64,000 bases of DNA from an uncultured Synechococcales cyanobacterium. GTDB lineage: Bacteria > Cyanobacteriota > Cyanobacteriia > Thermosynechococcales > Thermosynechococcaceae. Positions 38,572 through 48,759 of the stretch are shown in pieces. The notes beneath the pieces are model-generated. The model ran no database searches, was not told the DNA's origin, and was given only the letters and a program-made list of their open reading frames with translations. Numbering within the stretch: the first letter of the stretch is position 1; each line of letters begins with the position of its first letter. Made by a program: the position numbers and the translations under genes. The stretch covers positions 838 to 64,837 of the forward strand of contig CADCWO010000046.1 of the NCBI GenBank assembly GCA_902806435.1. Direction: 5' to 3'.

Positions 38572-40401
38572 ATGGGATTGATTACGAAGCAAGCCTTTGA
38601 GAAACTAATCGGCACGCTGCTATGTTGCCCTACCCTCGCGACCGGGATGTGTCTGGCTACCTCCCAGAGGGTTCTCGCTGATCCACCAATTGTTAAGCCT
38701 GTCACGGCTAATACTAGTGTGCTACGCCAAGGTAGGCAGGTGCAGTTAAATGGTCGCAGCTTCCCCGCTGCTTGGGCTCAATGGCAGGATCAGAGCGCTC
38801 CGGTAAAAATCCGTACCGGCGTCAGCGATGGCGGACTTGTGCAGGGGATCGGTTTAGAACTGCTCAACACGTCAGAGGTAGGCCAACAACCAGCGCAATG
38901 GTTTTCTCCGCTGACACCCCTGAAAGCTCGTTTAAGCCCATCCGGCCAGTATCGCTACCTAGACATTAGTGGATTGGGGCAGCAGTCAGGTTGGCAGATG
39001 CAAGCGGTCGGTGATGTTCTACAAATTGCTACGCCACCAGCCCAAATTCAACAAATTCGCCTGGGACAACAACCTTGGGGTGGTCGAATTGTGCTTGATC
39101 TGGATCGGCCTGCTACCTGGCAAGTGACCCGGTTGACAAACAGTAGAGACGCCATTAAAGGCCGAGAAATAGTGGTCACTGTGGATGCGGCCCTAGCGAC
39201 AGGGCTCTCTTCAATTAAACCTAAGCCAGGAAGTGCGATTCAATCACTCCAGCTTGGCAGTACTGCAGGTAGAACGACTGTGAAATTTAAGTTTTCTGGT
39301 AACCTGCGGCCTCAACTCTCAACGCTGCCAAATCCGAACCGATTACTGATTGATGTTCGGCCTGATCCGGTCGCCTCACGAGATATTCAGTGGGCACCGG
39401 GGTTACGCTGGCAAGAGCAAGTGGTCCGTGTTGGCAGCGAATACTATCCCGTACTCTGGTTAGCTGTTAATCCCCGCCAAGCCGGGGTAAAGCTGCAACC
39501 AATTTGGAGCGATGCGAAAACCGTAGTTGGGACAGTTCCTCTGGCAACAATGGCAGAACGCTGGCAAGCAGCAGCAGCGATCAACGGTGGCTTTTTCAAC
39601 CGGGACAAGCAACTGCCACTGGGTGCAATTCGCCAGAATAATCGCTGGATATCGGGACCAATTCTCAACCGCGGTGCGATCGCTTGGAATGAAGGTGAAT
39701 TTAAGCTGGGACGGCTTTCCCTACACGAAACGTTGAGCACGGCTAGTGGTCAGCACCTGCCAGTGGTTTGGCTGAACAGTGGCTATGTGCAACCGGGGAT
39801 CGCTCGCTATACCCAAGACTGGGGAGCCACCTACACTCCCTTAATCGACAATGAAATTCTAGCTGTGGTGCAAAACAACCAGGTTGTCAGCCAATTTCCC
39901 AGTGGTCCGGCTGGCAAAGGGGTTTTTCCGATTCCAGCGAACGGTTACTTGCTGGTGATGCGTGGTCCTGCCACCAGCAGCTTGCCTGTGGGTACAGTGT
40001 TACGCAGCCAGATCACAGCTTCACCCGCTGAATTCAATCGCTTCCCCCAGATTCTGGGTGCCGGCCCAGTCCTGGTGCAAAATCACCAAGTTGTTGTAGA
40101 CGCCAAGGCCGAACAGTTTCGCCCTCCCTTTGACAGCCAACGCGCTCCTCGCAGTGCGATCGCTCAAACAGCGGATGGTACAGTTTTGATTGTGGCAGTC
40201 CACAATCGCGTAAATGGGCCTGGTCCAAGTTTGGTAGAAATGGCGCAACTAATGCAGCAAATGGGTGCCGTTGATGCCTTGAACCTAGACGGTGGTAGCT
40301 CTACAACCCTTTACCTGGGGGGCCAGTTGCTAGACCGCCATCCCAGTACGGCAGTACGAGTTCACAACGGAATTGGCATCTTTGTCCAACCCAATCCATA
40401 A
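38572..40401 (+). CDS. Exported NAGPA-domain (phosphodiester glycosidase-like) protein
   Basis: It has an N-terminal signal (LIGTLLCCPTLATGMCLATS). A middle region with QIRLGQQPWGGRIVLDLDRP and LLIDVRP is similar to AMIN-type surface modules. The C-terminal domain of the NAGPA/DUF2233 family (about 290-605) has AAINGGFFNRDKQLPLGA, RSAIAQTADG and the signature LNLDGGSSTTLYL. Family members cleave sugar phosphodiesters or take part in exopolysaccharide metabolism. The 609-residue length is usual for cyanobacteria. It starts 44 bases after gpsA. Confidence 0.85.
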   Translation: MGLITKQAFEKLIGTLLCCPTLATGMCLATSQRVLADPPIVKPVTANTSVLRQGRQVQLNGRSFPAAWAQWQDQSAPVKIRTGVSDGGLVQGIGLELLNTSEVGQQPAQWFSPLTPLKARLSPSGQYRYLDISGLGQQSGWQMQAVGDVLQIATPPAQIQQIRLGQQPWGGRIVLDLDRPATWQVTRLTNSRDAIKGREIVVTVDAALATGLSSIKPKPGSAIQSLQLGSTAGRTTVKFKFSGNLRPQLSTLPNPNRLLIDVRPDPVASRDIQWAPGLRWQEQVVRVGSEYYPVLWLAVNPRQAGVKLQPIWSDAKTVVGTVPLATMAERWQAAAAINGGFFNRDKQLPLGAIRQNNRWISGPILNRGAIAWNEGEFKLGRLSLHETLSTASGQHLPVVWLNSGYVQPGIARYTQDWGATYTPLIDNEILAVVQNNQVVSQFPSGPAGKGVFPIPANGYLLVMRGPATSSLPVGTVLRSQITASPAEFNRFPQILGAGPVLVQNHQVVVDAKAEQFRPPFDSQRAPRSAIAQTADGTVLIVAVHNRVNGPGPSLVEMAQLMQQMGAVDALNLDGGSSTTLYLGGQLLDRHPSTAVRVHNGIGIFVQPNP

Positions 40402-40571
40402 CTATGACTACTAGAGGGGACCTTGCTGCTAGGCAGGAAGGTCATTTATACTCACCAAAGCTTACGTTAGTTCCTTGAGGCGATGAGGAACACTTACTAC
40501 AATCGATCATTCAATAAAGATCAATCTCAGTCATCCACCAACCTGCACTCAAGAACTTGAAGGAGAAAACT

Positions 40572-40994
40572 GTGGCTCATTCTCAAGAAGTAGCACCCTC
40601 TCTGCATCCTTTAGCTGCACCTACCTTGAGCGGGGTTGCAGCAACCGAACTACGGCCTTGGGGCTCCTTCACAGTCTTGGAAGAAGGACAAGGGTATAAA
40701 ATTAAACGAATCGAGGTTAATCCCGGTCACCGTCTCAGCTTACAGATGCACCACCATCGCAGTGAACACTGGATTGTGATTGCTGGTATTGCTAAAGTCA
40801 CTCGCGGCGAGCAGGTGCTGATGCTGAGTAGTAATGAGTCTACCTATGTACCGCAGTTTACCTGTCACCGTCTAGAAAATCCTGGGATGATTCCCCTCGT
40901 CTTAATTGAAGTGCAGAATGGTCAATATTTAGGGGAAGATGATATTGTGCGATTTGACGACGACTACGCTCGCTCAAACTCAAATAAATCCTAA
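40572..40994 (+). CDS. Cupin, phosphomannose-isomerase-like
   Basis: The 140-residue single cupin matches the C-terminal isomerase domain of bifunctional mannose-1-phosphate guanylyltransferases. It has LRPWGSFTVLEEGQGYKIKR, NPGHRLSLQMHHHRSEHWIV and NESTYVPQFTCHRLENPG. The HxHxH-type metal ligands are in QMHHHRSEHW. I chose GTG at 40572, which has GGAG seven bases upstream. The guanylyltransferase half is not adjacent. Mannose-6-phosphate/fructose-6-phosphate interconversion is a plausible role. Confidence 0.82.
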   Translation: MAHSQEVAPSLHPLAAPTLSGVAATELRPWGSFTVLEEGQGYKIKRIEVNPGHRLSLQMHHHRSEHWIVIAGIAKVTRGEQVLMLSSNESTYVPQFTCHRLENPGMIPLVLIEVQNGQYLGEDDIVRFDDDYARSNSNKS

Positions 40995-41020
40995 AGCATC
41001 ACTGGGTAGCTAATCTCGCG

Positions 41021-41347
41021 ATGATTTCTCTGAGTCCTGCAGCCGTTGGTGAGGTAAAACGCTTACAGTCAAAATACCAGTCTTCAAACTTGTTTTTAAG
41101 GTTGCGAGTTGAGTCTAGTGGTTGTGCCGGGCTGTCTTACCAGATCGGGTTTGAGCAGCAGATGCATCCTGATGACCAAGCTTACGAATCTGCTGGTATA
41201 AAGGTTTTAGTAGATTGCCGTAGCTTGTTGTACCTTAATGGTTTGACCGTGGACTACTCAGAAGATCTGATGGGTGGTGCTTTCCGGTTCTATAACCCCA
41301 ATGCTACTGGCAGTTGTAGTTGTGGTAATTCCTTTACAGTCGGTTGA
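41021..41347 (+). CDS. IscA/HesB-like iron-sulfur carrier
   Basis: The 108-residue A-type carrier has the three ligand cysteines, one in VESSGCAGLSYQIGF and two in the final SCSCGNSF (C-x-C). Between them is VDYSEDLMGGAFRFYNPNA. Such proteins deliver Fe-S clusters to target enzymes. It starts 26 bases after the cupin gene, probably in the same unit, and precedes the str operon by about 160 bases. Confidence 0.88.
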   Translation: MISLSPAAVGEVKRLQSKYQSSNLFLRLRVESSGCAGLSYQIGFEQQMHPDDQAYESAGIKVLVDCRSLLYLNGLTVDYSEDLMGGAFRFYNPNATGSCSCGNSFTVG

Positions 41348-41505
41348 GGAAATGGCTACCTATGGTTGCTGCTGATCAGAGATCTAGGTTAAGCCTATCG
41401 GGTTTCAAACCTGCCCTCTCCTTGTCATCAAATTGACAGAAATAACGTAAAATCGATATACTGAGAGTTCGTGCAAGTCATTGAAGCTTAAAATTGTTGT
41501 AACCG

Positions 41506-41880
41506 ATGCCTACTATTCAGCAACTCATTCGCGTCGAGCGTGAGAAATCCCAGAAGAAGACCAAATCCCCTGCTTTGAAGAGTTGCCCCCAACGTCGTGG
41601 TGTTTGCACAAGAGTTTATACAACAACTCCCAAAAAACCTAACTCAGCCCTACGTAAAGTTGCCAGGGTACGTTTAACTTCTGGATTTGAGGTTACAGCC
41701 TACATTCCAGGCATTGGTCACAATCTTCAGGAGCACTCTGTCGTAATGATTCGTGGCGGTCGGGTCAAGGATTTACCTGGGGTTAGATATCACATTATCC
41801 GCGGCACGCTAGATACGGCTGGGGTCAAGGACCGGCGGCAAGGTCGCTCTAAGTATGGTGCCAAGCGCCCTAAAACTTAG
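41506..41880 (+). CDS. rpsL: 30S ribosomal protein S12
   Basis: S12 shapes the decoding centre. The 124 residues include the streptomycin-sensitive loop [20 protein letters not shown] with the usual Lys (KKPNS) and [19 protein letters not shown], as well as the conserved [10 protein letters not shown] end. The residues at which streptomycin-resistance changes occur (Lys in KPNSA, Lys in GRVKDLPG) are wild type. It is the first gene of the str operon. Confidence 0.97.
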   Translation: MPTIQQLIRVEREKSQKKTKSPALKSCPQRRGVCTRVYTTTPKKPNSALRKVARVRLTSGFEVTAYIPGIGHNLQEHSVVMIRGGRVKDLPGVRYHIIRGTLDTAGVKDRRQGRSKYGAKRPKT

Positions 41881-42018
41881 TCTGAGTCAGCTAGCTAGCA
41901 ATTAAGCTATTCATTAGTAAAGTTTTTGGTTTTTAATACAGATAATCCGTCTAGCCTAAAAGCCACACTGCAACCTAATCTGTTGTTATTACAGTACTAA
42001 ACTGCCTTAAGGATCATT

Positions 42019-42489
42019 ATGTCTCGCCGTACACGTGTTCAAAAGCGCCCAGTTCCTTCCGATTCAGTCTACAACAGCCGGCTGATCAGTATGATGGTGC
42101 GACGGATTATGCAAAGTGGTAAAAAATCACTAGCTTCTCGCATCTTATACGATGCTCTAAAAGCGATTGAAGAGCGGACTGGTAGCGATCCGTTAGAAAC
42201 CTTTGAACGCGCTGTACGCAATGCCACGCCTTTGGTTGAAGTCAAAGCACGTCGGGTGGGTGGTGCTACGTATCAGGTTCCCATGGAAGTACGGTCTGAG
42301 CGAGGAGTGGCTCTCGCCCTCCGGTGGCTGGTGCAATATTCCCGCCAGCGGCCCGGCCGCTCTATGGTGAGCAAGCTGGCCAATGAGCTAATGGATGCTG
42401 CAAATGAGACTGGTAGTGCGATCCGCAAACGAGAAGAAACTCATCGGATGGCAGAAGCAAATAAAGCCTTTGCTCACTACCGCTACTAA
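42019..42489 (+). CDS. rpsG: 30S ribosomal protein S7
   Basis: S7 nucleates assembly of the 30S head. The 156 residues are complete, with [40 protein letters not shown] and [17 protein letters not shown] and the C-terminal KAFAHYRY. It lies 138 bases after rpsL and 90 before fusA in the usual str order. Confidence 0.97.
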   Translation: MSRRTRVQKRPVPSDSVYNSRLISMMVRRIMQSGKKSLASRILYDALKAIEERTGSDPLETFERAVRNATPLVEVKARRVGGATYQVPMEVRSERGVALALRWLVQYSRQRPGRSMVSKLANELMDAANETGSAIRKREETHRMAEANKAFAHYRY

Positions 42490-42579
42490 AGCTCTAAAGG
42501 CTGTTTACATAAAGTATAGAATCATTACAGAACTATAAATAGTCGAGCGCAACTCTGTGCCAGACATAAGGAGGTAGCT

Positions 42580-44655
42580 GTGGCACGTACAACTCCAATC
42601 GAGAGAGTCCGCAACATCGGAATCGCGGCTCATATCGATGCGGGTAAGACAACGACAACGGAACGGATTTTATTCTATTCCGGTGTGGTGCATAAGATTG
42701 GTGAGGTCCACGAGGGCAATACGGTTACGGACTGGATGGCCCAGGAGCGGGAGCGCGGTATTACGATTACTGCTGCTGCTATTACGACTAGCTGGAAAGA
42801 CCACAAGATCAACATTATTGATACTCCTGGTCACGTTGACTTCACAATCGAAGTTGAACGTTCGATGCGCGTGTTGGATGGTGTAATAGCTGTATTTTGC
42901 TCAGTAGGCGGTGTACAACCGCAGTCTGAAACTGTTTGGCGGCAGGCTGATCGCTATAAAGTACCTCGGATTGCCTTCATCAATAAGATGGATCGGACGG
43001 GCGCAAACTTTTACAAGGTTTACGACCAGATTCGTGATCGCTTGCGGGCCAATGCCGTGCCGATCCAAATTCCGATCGGTAGCGAGACCGAGTTGCGGGG
43101 AATTGTCGACTTAGTGCGGATGCGAGCCAAGGTTTATGGCAATGATACCGGCACAGACATTCAAGAGGTTGACATCCCAGAGGAAATGCTTGCTCAGGCA
43201 CAAGAGTACCGGATCAAGTTGATTGAATCTGTCGCAGAGACGGATGATGCTTTAACCGAGAAGTATTTAGAGGGGGAAGAACTCACTGAAGCTGAGATTC
43301 GGACTGCCCTGCGTCAAGGAACGATTGATGGCACCATCGTTCCTGTTCTCTGTGGTTCTGCCTTCAAAAATAAAGGCGTGCAACTGCTTTTAGATGCAGT
43401 TGTTGATTACTTACCTGCGCCAACTGAAGTGCCACCAATTCAGGGAACGCTCCCTGATGGTAGTCTCGCCACGCGGCCTGCTGATGATAATCAACCGATG
43501 TCTGCCTTGGCTTTCAAGATCATGGCTGATCCCTATGGTCGGTTGACTTTTGTTCGCGTTTATTCTGGATCGTTGAAGAAAGGTAGTTACGTTCTCAACT
43601 CCACAAAGGATAAGAAGGAGCGCATTTCTCGCCTGATTGTCTTAAGGGCTGATGAACGAATTGAAGTCGATGAGTTACGGGCTGGCGACTTAGGAGCTGC
43701 CCTGGGGCTGAAAGATACCTTTACGGGAGATACAATTTGTGATGACAATGCTCCTGTAATTCTGGAATCACTATACATTCCAGAACCTGTAATCTCAGTT
43801 GCCGTTGAACCAAAGACCAAGCAGGATATGGAGAAGCTCTCCAAATCACTGCAATCTTTGTCTGAAGAAGACCCGACTTTCCGCGTCAATATTGATCCGG
43901 AAACGAACCAAACTGTGATTGCCGGTATGGGTGAGTTGCACCTAGAGATTCTCGTAGACCGAATGTTACGTGAATTCAAGGTGGAAGCCAATGTTGGTGC
44001 TCCTCAAGTGGCTTACCGAGAAACAATTCGCAAGGCTGTCAAGGCTGAAGGTAAGTTTATTCGTCAAAGCGGCGGTAAAGGTCAGTACGGCCATGTAGTC
44101 ATAGAACTGGAACCAGGAGACCCCGGTACAGGATTTGAGTTTATCTCCAAGATCGTGGGGGGCGTTGTCCCGCGGGAGTACATCTCCCCAGCCGAGCAAG
44201 GCATGAAAGAAGCCTGTGAGTCAGGTATTGTAGCTGGTTACCCCTTGATTGATGTCAAGGCAACCTTGGTTGATGGGTCTTACCACGATGTTGATTCTTC
44301 AGAAATGGCCTTCAAAATTGCCGGTTCTATGGCAATTAAGAATGGAGTGATGAAAGCTGCTCCTGTCCTTTTAGAGCCAATGATGAAGGTTGAGGTGGAA
44401 GTTCCAGAAGATTTCTTGGGAGATGTGATGGGAGACCTCAACTCTCGCAGAGGCCAAATTGAAGGTATGGGCTCTGAGCAAGGAATTGCCAAGGTGACTG
44501 CTAAAGTGCCATTGGCAGAGATGTTCGGGTATGCTACTGATATTCGGTCTAAGACCCAGGGTCGGGGCATATTTTCCATGGAGTTTAGCCACTATGATGA
44601 GGTTCCTCGTAACGTGGCTGAAACCATTATTGCTAAAAGTAAAGGGAACGCCTAG
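42580..44655 (+). CDS. fusA: Elongation factor G
   Basis: This GTPase drives translocation. The G motifs are [14 protein letters not shown] (G1), [16 protein letters not shown] (G3) and [11 protein letters not shown] (G4), and the five-domain length of 691 residues is normal. It begins with GTG at 42580, preceded by an excellent Shine-Dalgarno, AAGGAGGTAGCT. It is followed within 25 bases by tuf. Confidence 0.97.
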   Translation: MARTTPIERVRNIGIAAHIDAGKTTTTERILFYSGVVHKIGEVHEGNTVTDWMAQERERGITITAAAITTSWKDHKINIIDTPGHVDFTIEVERSMRVLDGVIAVFCSVGGVQPQSETVWRQADRYKVPRIAFINKMDRTGANFYKVYDQIRDRLRANAVPIQIPIGSETELRGIVDLVRMRAKVYGNDTGTDIQEVDIPEEMLAQAQEYRIKLIESVAETDDALTEKYLEGEELTEAEIRTALRQGTIDGTIVPVLCGSAFKNKGVQLLLDAVVDYLPAPTEVPPIQGTLPDGSLATRPADDNQPMSALAFKIMADPYGRLTFVRVYSGSLKKGSYVLNSTKDKKERISRLIVLRADERIEVDELRAGDLGAALGLKDTFTGDTICDDNAPVILESLYIPEPVISVAVEPKTKQDMEKLSKSLQSLSEEDPTFRVNIDPETNQTVIAGMGELHLEILVDRMLREFKVEANVGAPQVAYRETIRKAVKAEGKFIRQSGGKGQYGHVVIELEPGDPGTGFEFISKIVGGVVPREYISPAEQGMKEACESGIVAGYPLIDVKATLVDGSYHDVDSSEMAFKIAGSMAIKNGVMKAAPVLLEPMMKVEVEVPEDFLGDVMGDLNSRRGQIEGMGSEQGIAKVTAKVPLAEMFGYATDIRSKTQGRGIFSMEFSHYDEVPRNVAETIIAKSKGNA

Positions 44656-44678
44656 TCAGATAGAGGAATAGATAATTC

Positions 44679-45908
44679 ATGGCACGCGCAAAGTTCGAAC
44701 GAAATAAACCCCACGTTAACATCGGTACTATTGGTCACGTCGACCATGGTAAGACGACATTAACTGCGGCAATTACCATGTCTTTGGCAGCACTCGGCCA
44801 GGCCAAAGCCAGGAAGTATGCTGATATTGACGCTGCCCCTGAAGAAAAGGCACGCGGGATTACGATCAACACTGCCCACGTCGAGTACGAAACTGAGGGT
44901 CGGCACTACGCCCACGTCGACTGTCCTGGTCATGCTGACTACGTCAAGAACATGATCACAGGAGCTGCTCAAATGGATGGCGCGATCTTGGTGGTCTCTG
45001 CCGCGGATGGTCCGATGCCCCAAACCCGTGAGCATATTCTGCTAGCCAAGCAAGTGGGTGTTCCCAGTCTAGTTGTCTTCTTGAACAAGCAAGACCAGGT
45101 GGATGATGAAGAACTACTAGAACTTGTGGAACTGGAAGTTCGTGAACTGCTAAGTTCCTATGACTTTCCTGGAGATGATATTCCGATCATCGCTGGTTCC
45201 GCGCTCCAAGCTGTGGAAACGCTGACAACCAATCCGGCAACCAAACAGGGTGAAAATGAGTGGATCGATAAGATTTACGCTCTGATGGATGCAGTGGATA
45301 GTTACATTCCCACGCCTGAGCGAGCAATTGATCGACCTTTCCTAATGGCTGTGGAAGATGTTTTCTCGATTACGGGTCGCGGTACTGTTGCCACAGGCCG
45401 GATTGAGCGCGGCAAAGTCAAAGTTGGTGAAACTGTTGAGCTAGTTGGGATTAAAGGTACCCGCAGTACTACGGTCACTGGTGTAGAAATGTTCCAGAAA
45501 ACTTTGGATGAAGGGATGGCCGGCGATAACGTTGGAGTTCTCCTCCGGGGTGTTCAAAAAGAAGATATTGAGCGGGGCATGGTAATCGCCAAACCCGGTT
45601 CAATTACTCCTCATACCCAGTTTGAATCTGAGGTATACGTTTTGAAGAAAGAGGAAGGTGGGCGACACACTCCCTTCTTCCCTGGCTATCGCCCTCAGTT
45701 CTATGTCCGAACAACCGATGTGACTGGAACTATTAGCGCTTTCACGGCTGATGATGGTAGTGAAGCAGAAATGGTGATGCCCGGCGATCGCATCAAAATG
45801 ACAGTTGAGCTGATTAACCCGATCGCAATTGAGCAAGGAATGCGGTTTGCCATTCGCGAAGGTGGCCGCACCATTGGGGCTGGCGTTGTCGCCAAAATCC
45901 TCAAATAA
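44679..45908 (+). CDS. tuf: Elongation factor Tu
   Basis: It carries aminoacyl-tRNA to the ribosome. The G motifs are [27 protein letters not shown] and [10 protein letters not shown], with switch [15 protein letters not shown]. The 409-residue length includes the extra loop typical of cyanobacteria and chloroplasts. The C-terminal [14 protein letters not shown] is intact. A terminator-type hairpin follows directly. Confidence 0.97.
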   Translation: MARAKFERNKPHVNIGTIGHVDHGKTTLTAAITMSLAALGQAKARKYADIDAAPEEKARGITINTAHVEYETEGRHYAHVDCPGHADYVKNMITGAAQMDGAILVVSAADGPMPQTREHILLAKQVGVPSLVVFLNKQDQVDDEELLELVELEVRELLSSYDFPGDDIPIIAGSALQAVETLTTNPATKQGENEWIDKIYALMDAVDSYIPTPERAIDRPFLMAVEDVFSITGRGTVATGRIERGKVKVGETVELVGIKGTRSTTVTGVEMFQKTLDEGMAGDNVGVLLRGVQKEDIERGMVIAKPGSITPHTQFESEVYVLKKEEGGRHTPFFPGYRPQFYVRTTDVTGTISAFTADDGSEAEMVMPGDRIKMTVELINPIAIEQGMRFAIREGGRTIGAGVVAKILK

Positions 45909-45918
45909 GTCCTTGTCT

Positions 45919-45962
45919 AAAGGAGCAGAAAAGCATTAGTTTTCGCTTTTCTGCTCCTTTTT
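45919..45962 (+). terminator. Strong intrinsic terminator after tuf
   Basis: AAAGGAGCAGAAAAGC (45919-45934) pairs perfectly with GCTTTTCTGCTCCTTT (45945-45960), 16 base pairs with a ten-base loop, and the descending arm runs into a short T stretch TTTTTATTG. It stands between tuf and rpsJ, inside what is usually a single operon. Confidence 0.85.
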
Positions 45963-46017
45963 ATTGTGTTGAGATCTTGATCTCTCTACCCTTCTAGAAC
46001 CTTGACTCCCTAAACTA

Positions 46018-46335
46018 ATGGCAACTATTCAACAGCAAAAAATTCGAATTCGACTCAAAGCGTTCGATCACCGATTATTGGATACTTCCTGTGAGCGAAT
46101 TGTCGATACCGCTAAACGCACAAACGCTTCTGCGGTTGGGCCTATTCCCTTACCCACCCGGCGGCGTATATACTGCTTGCTACGGTCACCCCACGTAGAC
46201 AAAGATTCGCGTGAGCACTTTGAAACCCGTACTCACCGGCGGATTATTGATATATATCAACCTTCCTCTAAGACAATTGATGCCCTGATGAAGCTGGATT
46301 TGCCTGCTGGTGTCGATATTGAAGTCAAACTGTAG
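46018..46335 (+). CDS. rpsJ: 30S ribosomal protein S10
   Basis: S10 is a 30S head protein and NusE. The 105 residues are complete: [40 protein letters not shown] and the end [13 protein letters not shown]. It lies 110 bases after tuf, downstream of a strong terminator, so it may need its own promoter. Confidence 0.96.
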   Translation: MATIQQQKIRIRLKAFDHRLLDTSCERIVDTAKRTNASAVGPIPLPTRRRIYCLLRSPHVDKDSREHFETRTHRRIIDIYQPSSKTIDALMKLDLPAGVDIEVKL

Positions 46336-46460
46336 TCCCTTATCGGGCATTGAATGAAGTGTTCCCTGGTGGCCTTGGTATTCCTTGACCTTAACCCTGT
46401 GAGCGAGATCGGATACAGTAAGGGGAGAAGCGCAGTTACCATCGTTGAATTGAGCAAACA

Positions 46461-47102
46461 ATGACCTCTTCATCAATTGCTGTTCGTGAGCTGCCACTTT
46501 TCCCTTTACCTGAGGTTGTACTATTTCCTGGTCGGCCTCTACCGCTACATATTTTTGAATTTCGCTACCGCATCATGATGAATACAGTTCTAGAAAGCGA
46601 TCGCCGCTTTGGCGTATTGATGTGGGACCCGAATCAAGGCCGAGCGGCTTCTATTGGTTGTTGCGCTGAAGTTATCCGGTTCGAGCGGCTGCCAGATGAT
46701 CGGATGATGGTTCTTTCCCTAGGACAGCAACGTTTTCGGGTACTCGACTATGTCCGAGAAAAGCCCTACAAAGTAGGATTAGTGGAGTGGATTGAAGATG
46801 CGGCTCCAACAACAGATCTGCGTGCCTCTGCCCTAGGGGTCAAGCAGTTGTTACAAGACGTTGTTCATCTCTCTGCCAAACTAACGGATCAGGAGATTGA
46901 GCTACCCAAAGATATCCCAAGCTTGCCAACGGAATTATCCTACTGGGTCGCCAGCAACTTTTATGGTGCTGCTAGCGAGCAGCAAACGCTCTTGGAAATG
47001 CAGGATACTGCTGCCCGGTTACAGCGCGAAGCAGAAATTCTCACGTCTACGCGCAGCCACTTAGCTGCGCGTACCGTTCTGAAAGATACCCTCAAGCCCT
47101 AG
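46461..47102 (+). CDS. LON-domain substrate-binding protein
   Basis: The 213-residue protein corresponds to the N-terminal LON substrate-binding domain alone: ELPLFPLPEVVLFPGRPLPL, HIFEFRYRIMMNTVLESDRR and GQQRFRVLDYVREKPYKVGL. A C-terminal helical bundle follows (EQQTLLEMQDTAARLQREAE). It has neither ATPase nor protease domain, as expected for the widespread stand-alone form. Its role is not established. Confidence 0.85.
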   Translation: MTSSSIAVRELPLFPLPEVVLFPGRPLPLHIFEFRYRIMMNTVLESDRRFGVLMWDPNQGRAASIGCCAEVIRFERLPDDRMMVLSLGQQRFRVLDYVREKPYKVGLVEWIEDAAPTTDLRASALGVKQLLQDVVHLSAKLTDQEIELPKDIPSLPTELSYWVASNFYGAASEQQTLLEMQDTAARLQREAEILTSTRSHLAARTVLKDTLKP

Positions 47103-47119
47103 GGAATTGGGTTGCCTAA

Positions 47120-48019
47120 CTACTCAATTTGTTGGGCTGGATAGCTGCCAAAAACCTTTAGAGTTTCTGTATGGTTGGCTAGTTCTCTCAAAGCAGACTG
47201 CACTGCCGGTTGTGTTAGACCTGCTTCTAGGTCAATAAAGAAAACGTACTCCCCTAGTAGACGTTTGCTGGGGCGTGACTCGATCCGGCTAAGATTAATC
47301 TGGCGTTTAGCAAAAACTTGTAGTGGCTGGACCAAAGCTCCTGGCGTATTGGCTGGGACACTGAAGGCTAGCGAAGTGTAGATATTTTCTGTAGACACAG
47401 CATGAGCCACTGTCGTATCTACTAACGCATCTGTTGAAGTTGATAGTGAGCATGCCTGCTCCAGAACCCAAAATCGGGTGCAGTTCTCTGGGTAGTCTTG
47501 AATGGAGCTGACGAGAACTGGCAAGTTATAAAGCTGAGCAGCTCGTTGGGAAGAAATCGCTGCTGCAGTAGGATCTCCGGCTAAGGAGTGGAGGGCCTCT
47601 GTGGTTGAACTCATAGAAACTAGCTCCACTTGCGGCAAGAATTCAGCCAACCACTTTTGACACTGACTCAGGGCTTGGGGATGGGAGAAGACAGTTTGAA
47701 TCGTTTCTAAGCTACTGGCTTGGGATATTAAAGCATGAAAAATAGGTAGTAGAAGAGCTTGCCGAACTTTCAGAGTATCCAGTTGCCATAGGCTATCGAG
47801 GGTGACCGTGACACTGCCTTCAATTGAGTTTTCTGCTGGGACAACAGCAAACTCGACTTGTCCTGATGCCACTGCTTTCAAGCTGAGGATAATGCTGGGA
47901 TAAGGACATAGAATGGTTGCCTCTGGCTGAGCTGCTAGAGATAAAGCTTTTGCATAGGCAGAGGCTGCTGCTTCCGTGTTAGTACCGGCTGGACCAAGAT
48001 AGGCAATTGAGAGAGGCAT
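47120..48019 (-). CDS. pheA: Prephenate dehydratase
   Basis: It converts prephenate to phenylpyruvate in phenylalanine synthesis. The catalytic domain begins IAYLGPAGTNTEAAASAYAK and has EFAVVPAENSIEGSVTVTLD and NCTRFWVLEQA. The C-terminal ACT regulatory domain has PGALVQPLQVFAKRQINLSR and ESRPSKRLLGEYVFFIDLEA, the ESRP motif for phenylalanine binding. No chorismate mutase domain is fused. The 299 residues are normal. Confidence 0.94.
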   Translation of the reverse strand: MPLSIAYLGPAGTNTEAAASAYAKALSLAAQPEATILCPYPSIILSLKAVASGQVEFAVVPAENSIEGSVTVTLDSLWQLDTLKVRQALLLPIFHALISQASSLETIQTVFSHPQALSQCQKWLAEFLPQVELVSMSSTTEALHSLAGDPTAAAISSQRAAQLYNLPVLVSSIQDYPENCTRFWVLEQACSLSTSTDALVDTTVAHAVSTENIYTSLAFSVPANTPGALVQPLQVFAKRQINLSRIESRPSKRLLGEYVFFIDLEAGLTQPAVQSALRELANHTETLKVFGSYPAQQIE

Positions 48020-48130
48020 AGCTTAAGTAGATCGATTGATGAATCTAGATCAAGAGTTCTATCACAAGACAGAGCGATGCTAATTGTAAAAAAAATGTAA
48101 AATTAAGTGAATTAAATTCAGCCTTACCTT

Positions 48131-48715
48131 ATGTCCACCCGGTTTGCTGCTTCTCAGTCTGTATCAATTGATGTACCGGACGAGCATGTCCCCATTCAGC
48201 ATTACTTGCGTCAGCCTGAGCGCCTCGTTTATGCTCTTGTGGACCCTAGCCGGACTGAGTTGCTCAGCCAAGACTGCTTTCGTCTGAAAATGCGGCCCCT
48301 ACAGTTTCTAATGCTGAGTATTCAACCAGTAGTAGATATGCGAATTTGGGCTGGATCTGATGGAACTGTGAATTTAAGCTCTGTGGCTTGTGAAATTCGT
48401 GGAGTGCCCTATATCAACCAGCGCTTCTCTTTGAATTTGAGCGGTATGCTTCGTCCTCATCACCACAACGGCTACACTCGTTTAGTTGGAAAGGCAGACT
48501 TAGCTGTTCAAGTTGAGTTACCTCCTGCTTTATGGTTTACGCCACAACCGCTACTTGAGGCGACTGGCAACAGTTTACTGAAAAGTGTGCTCTTGAGCGT
48601 CAAACAGCGGTTGATGCATCAATTGGTTTTAGATTACCGCAAATGGGCCTCATCGCCTCCAGAGGAAACAACTGCCCAGTTACAGGAAGTACCCACTAGC
48701 CCTCCTGCCATTTAA
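48131..48715 (+). CDS. DUF1997 family protein (second copy)
   Basis: The 194-residue protein matches the plant/cyanobacterial DUF1997 family: HYLRQPERLVYALVDPSRTE, CFRLKMRPLQFLMLSIQPVV and FSLNLSGMLRPHHHNGYTRL. It is a divergent paralogue of the protein at 36075-36752. Its function is unknown, and a lipid- or pigment-related role is only speculation. Confidence 0.8.
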   Translation: MSTRFAASQSVSIDVPDEHVPIQHYLRQPERLVYALVDPSRTELLSQDCFRLKMRPLQFLMLSIQPVVDMRIWAGSDGTVNLSSVACEIRGVPYINQRFSLNLSGMLRPHHHNGYTRLVGKADLAVQVELPPALWFTPQPLLEATGNSLLKSVLLSVKQRLMHQLVLDYRKWASSPPEETTAQLQEVPTSPPAI

Positions 48716-48759
48716 TAGTTCAGTGGAGAGTAAACGCAGCTAGGTGAACTGATAAACCA

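Noticed and set aside
43587-43991. Minus-strand frame of 134 codons inside fusA
   Set aside because: It is fully antisense to conserved EF-G sequence and Ser/Arg-rich, typical of a shadow frame.
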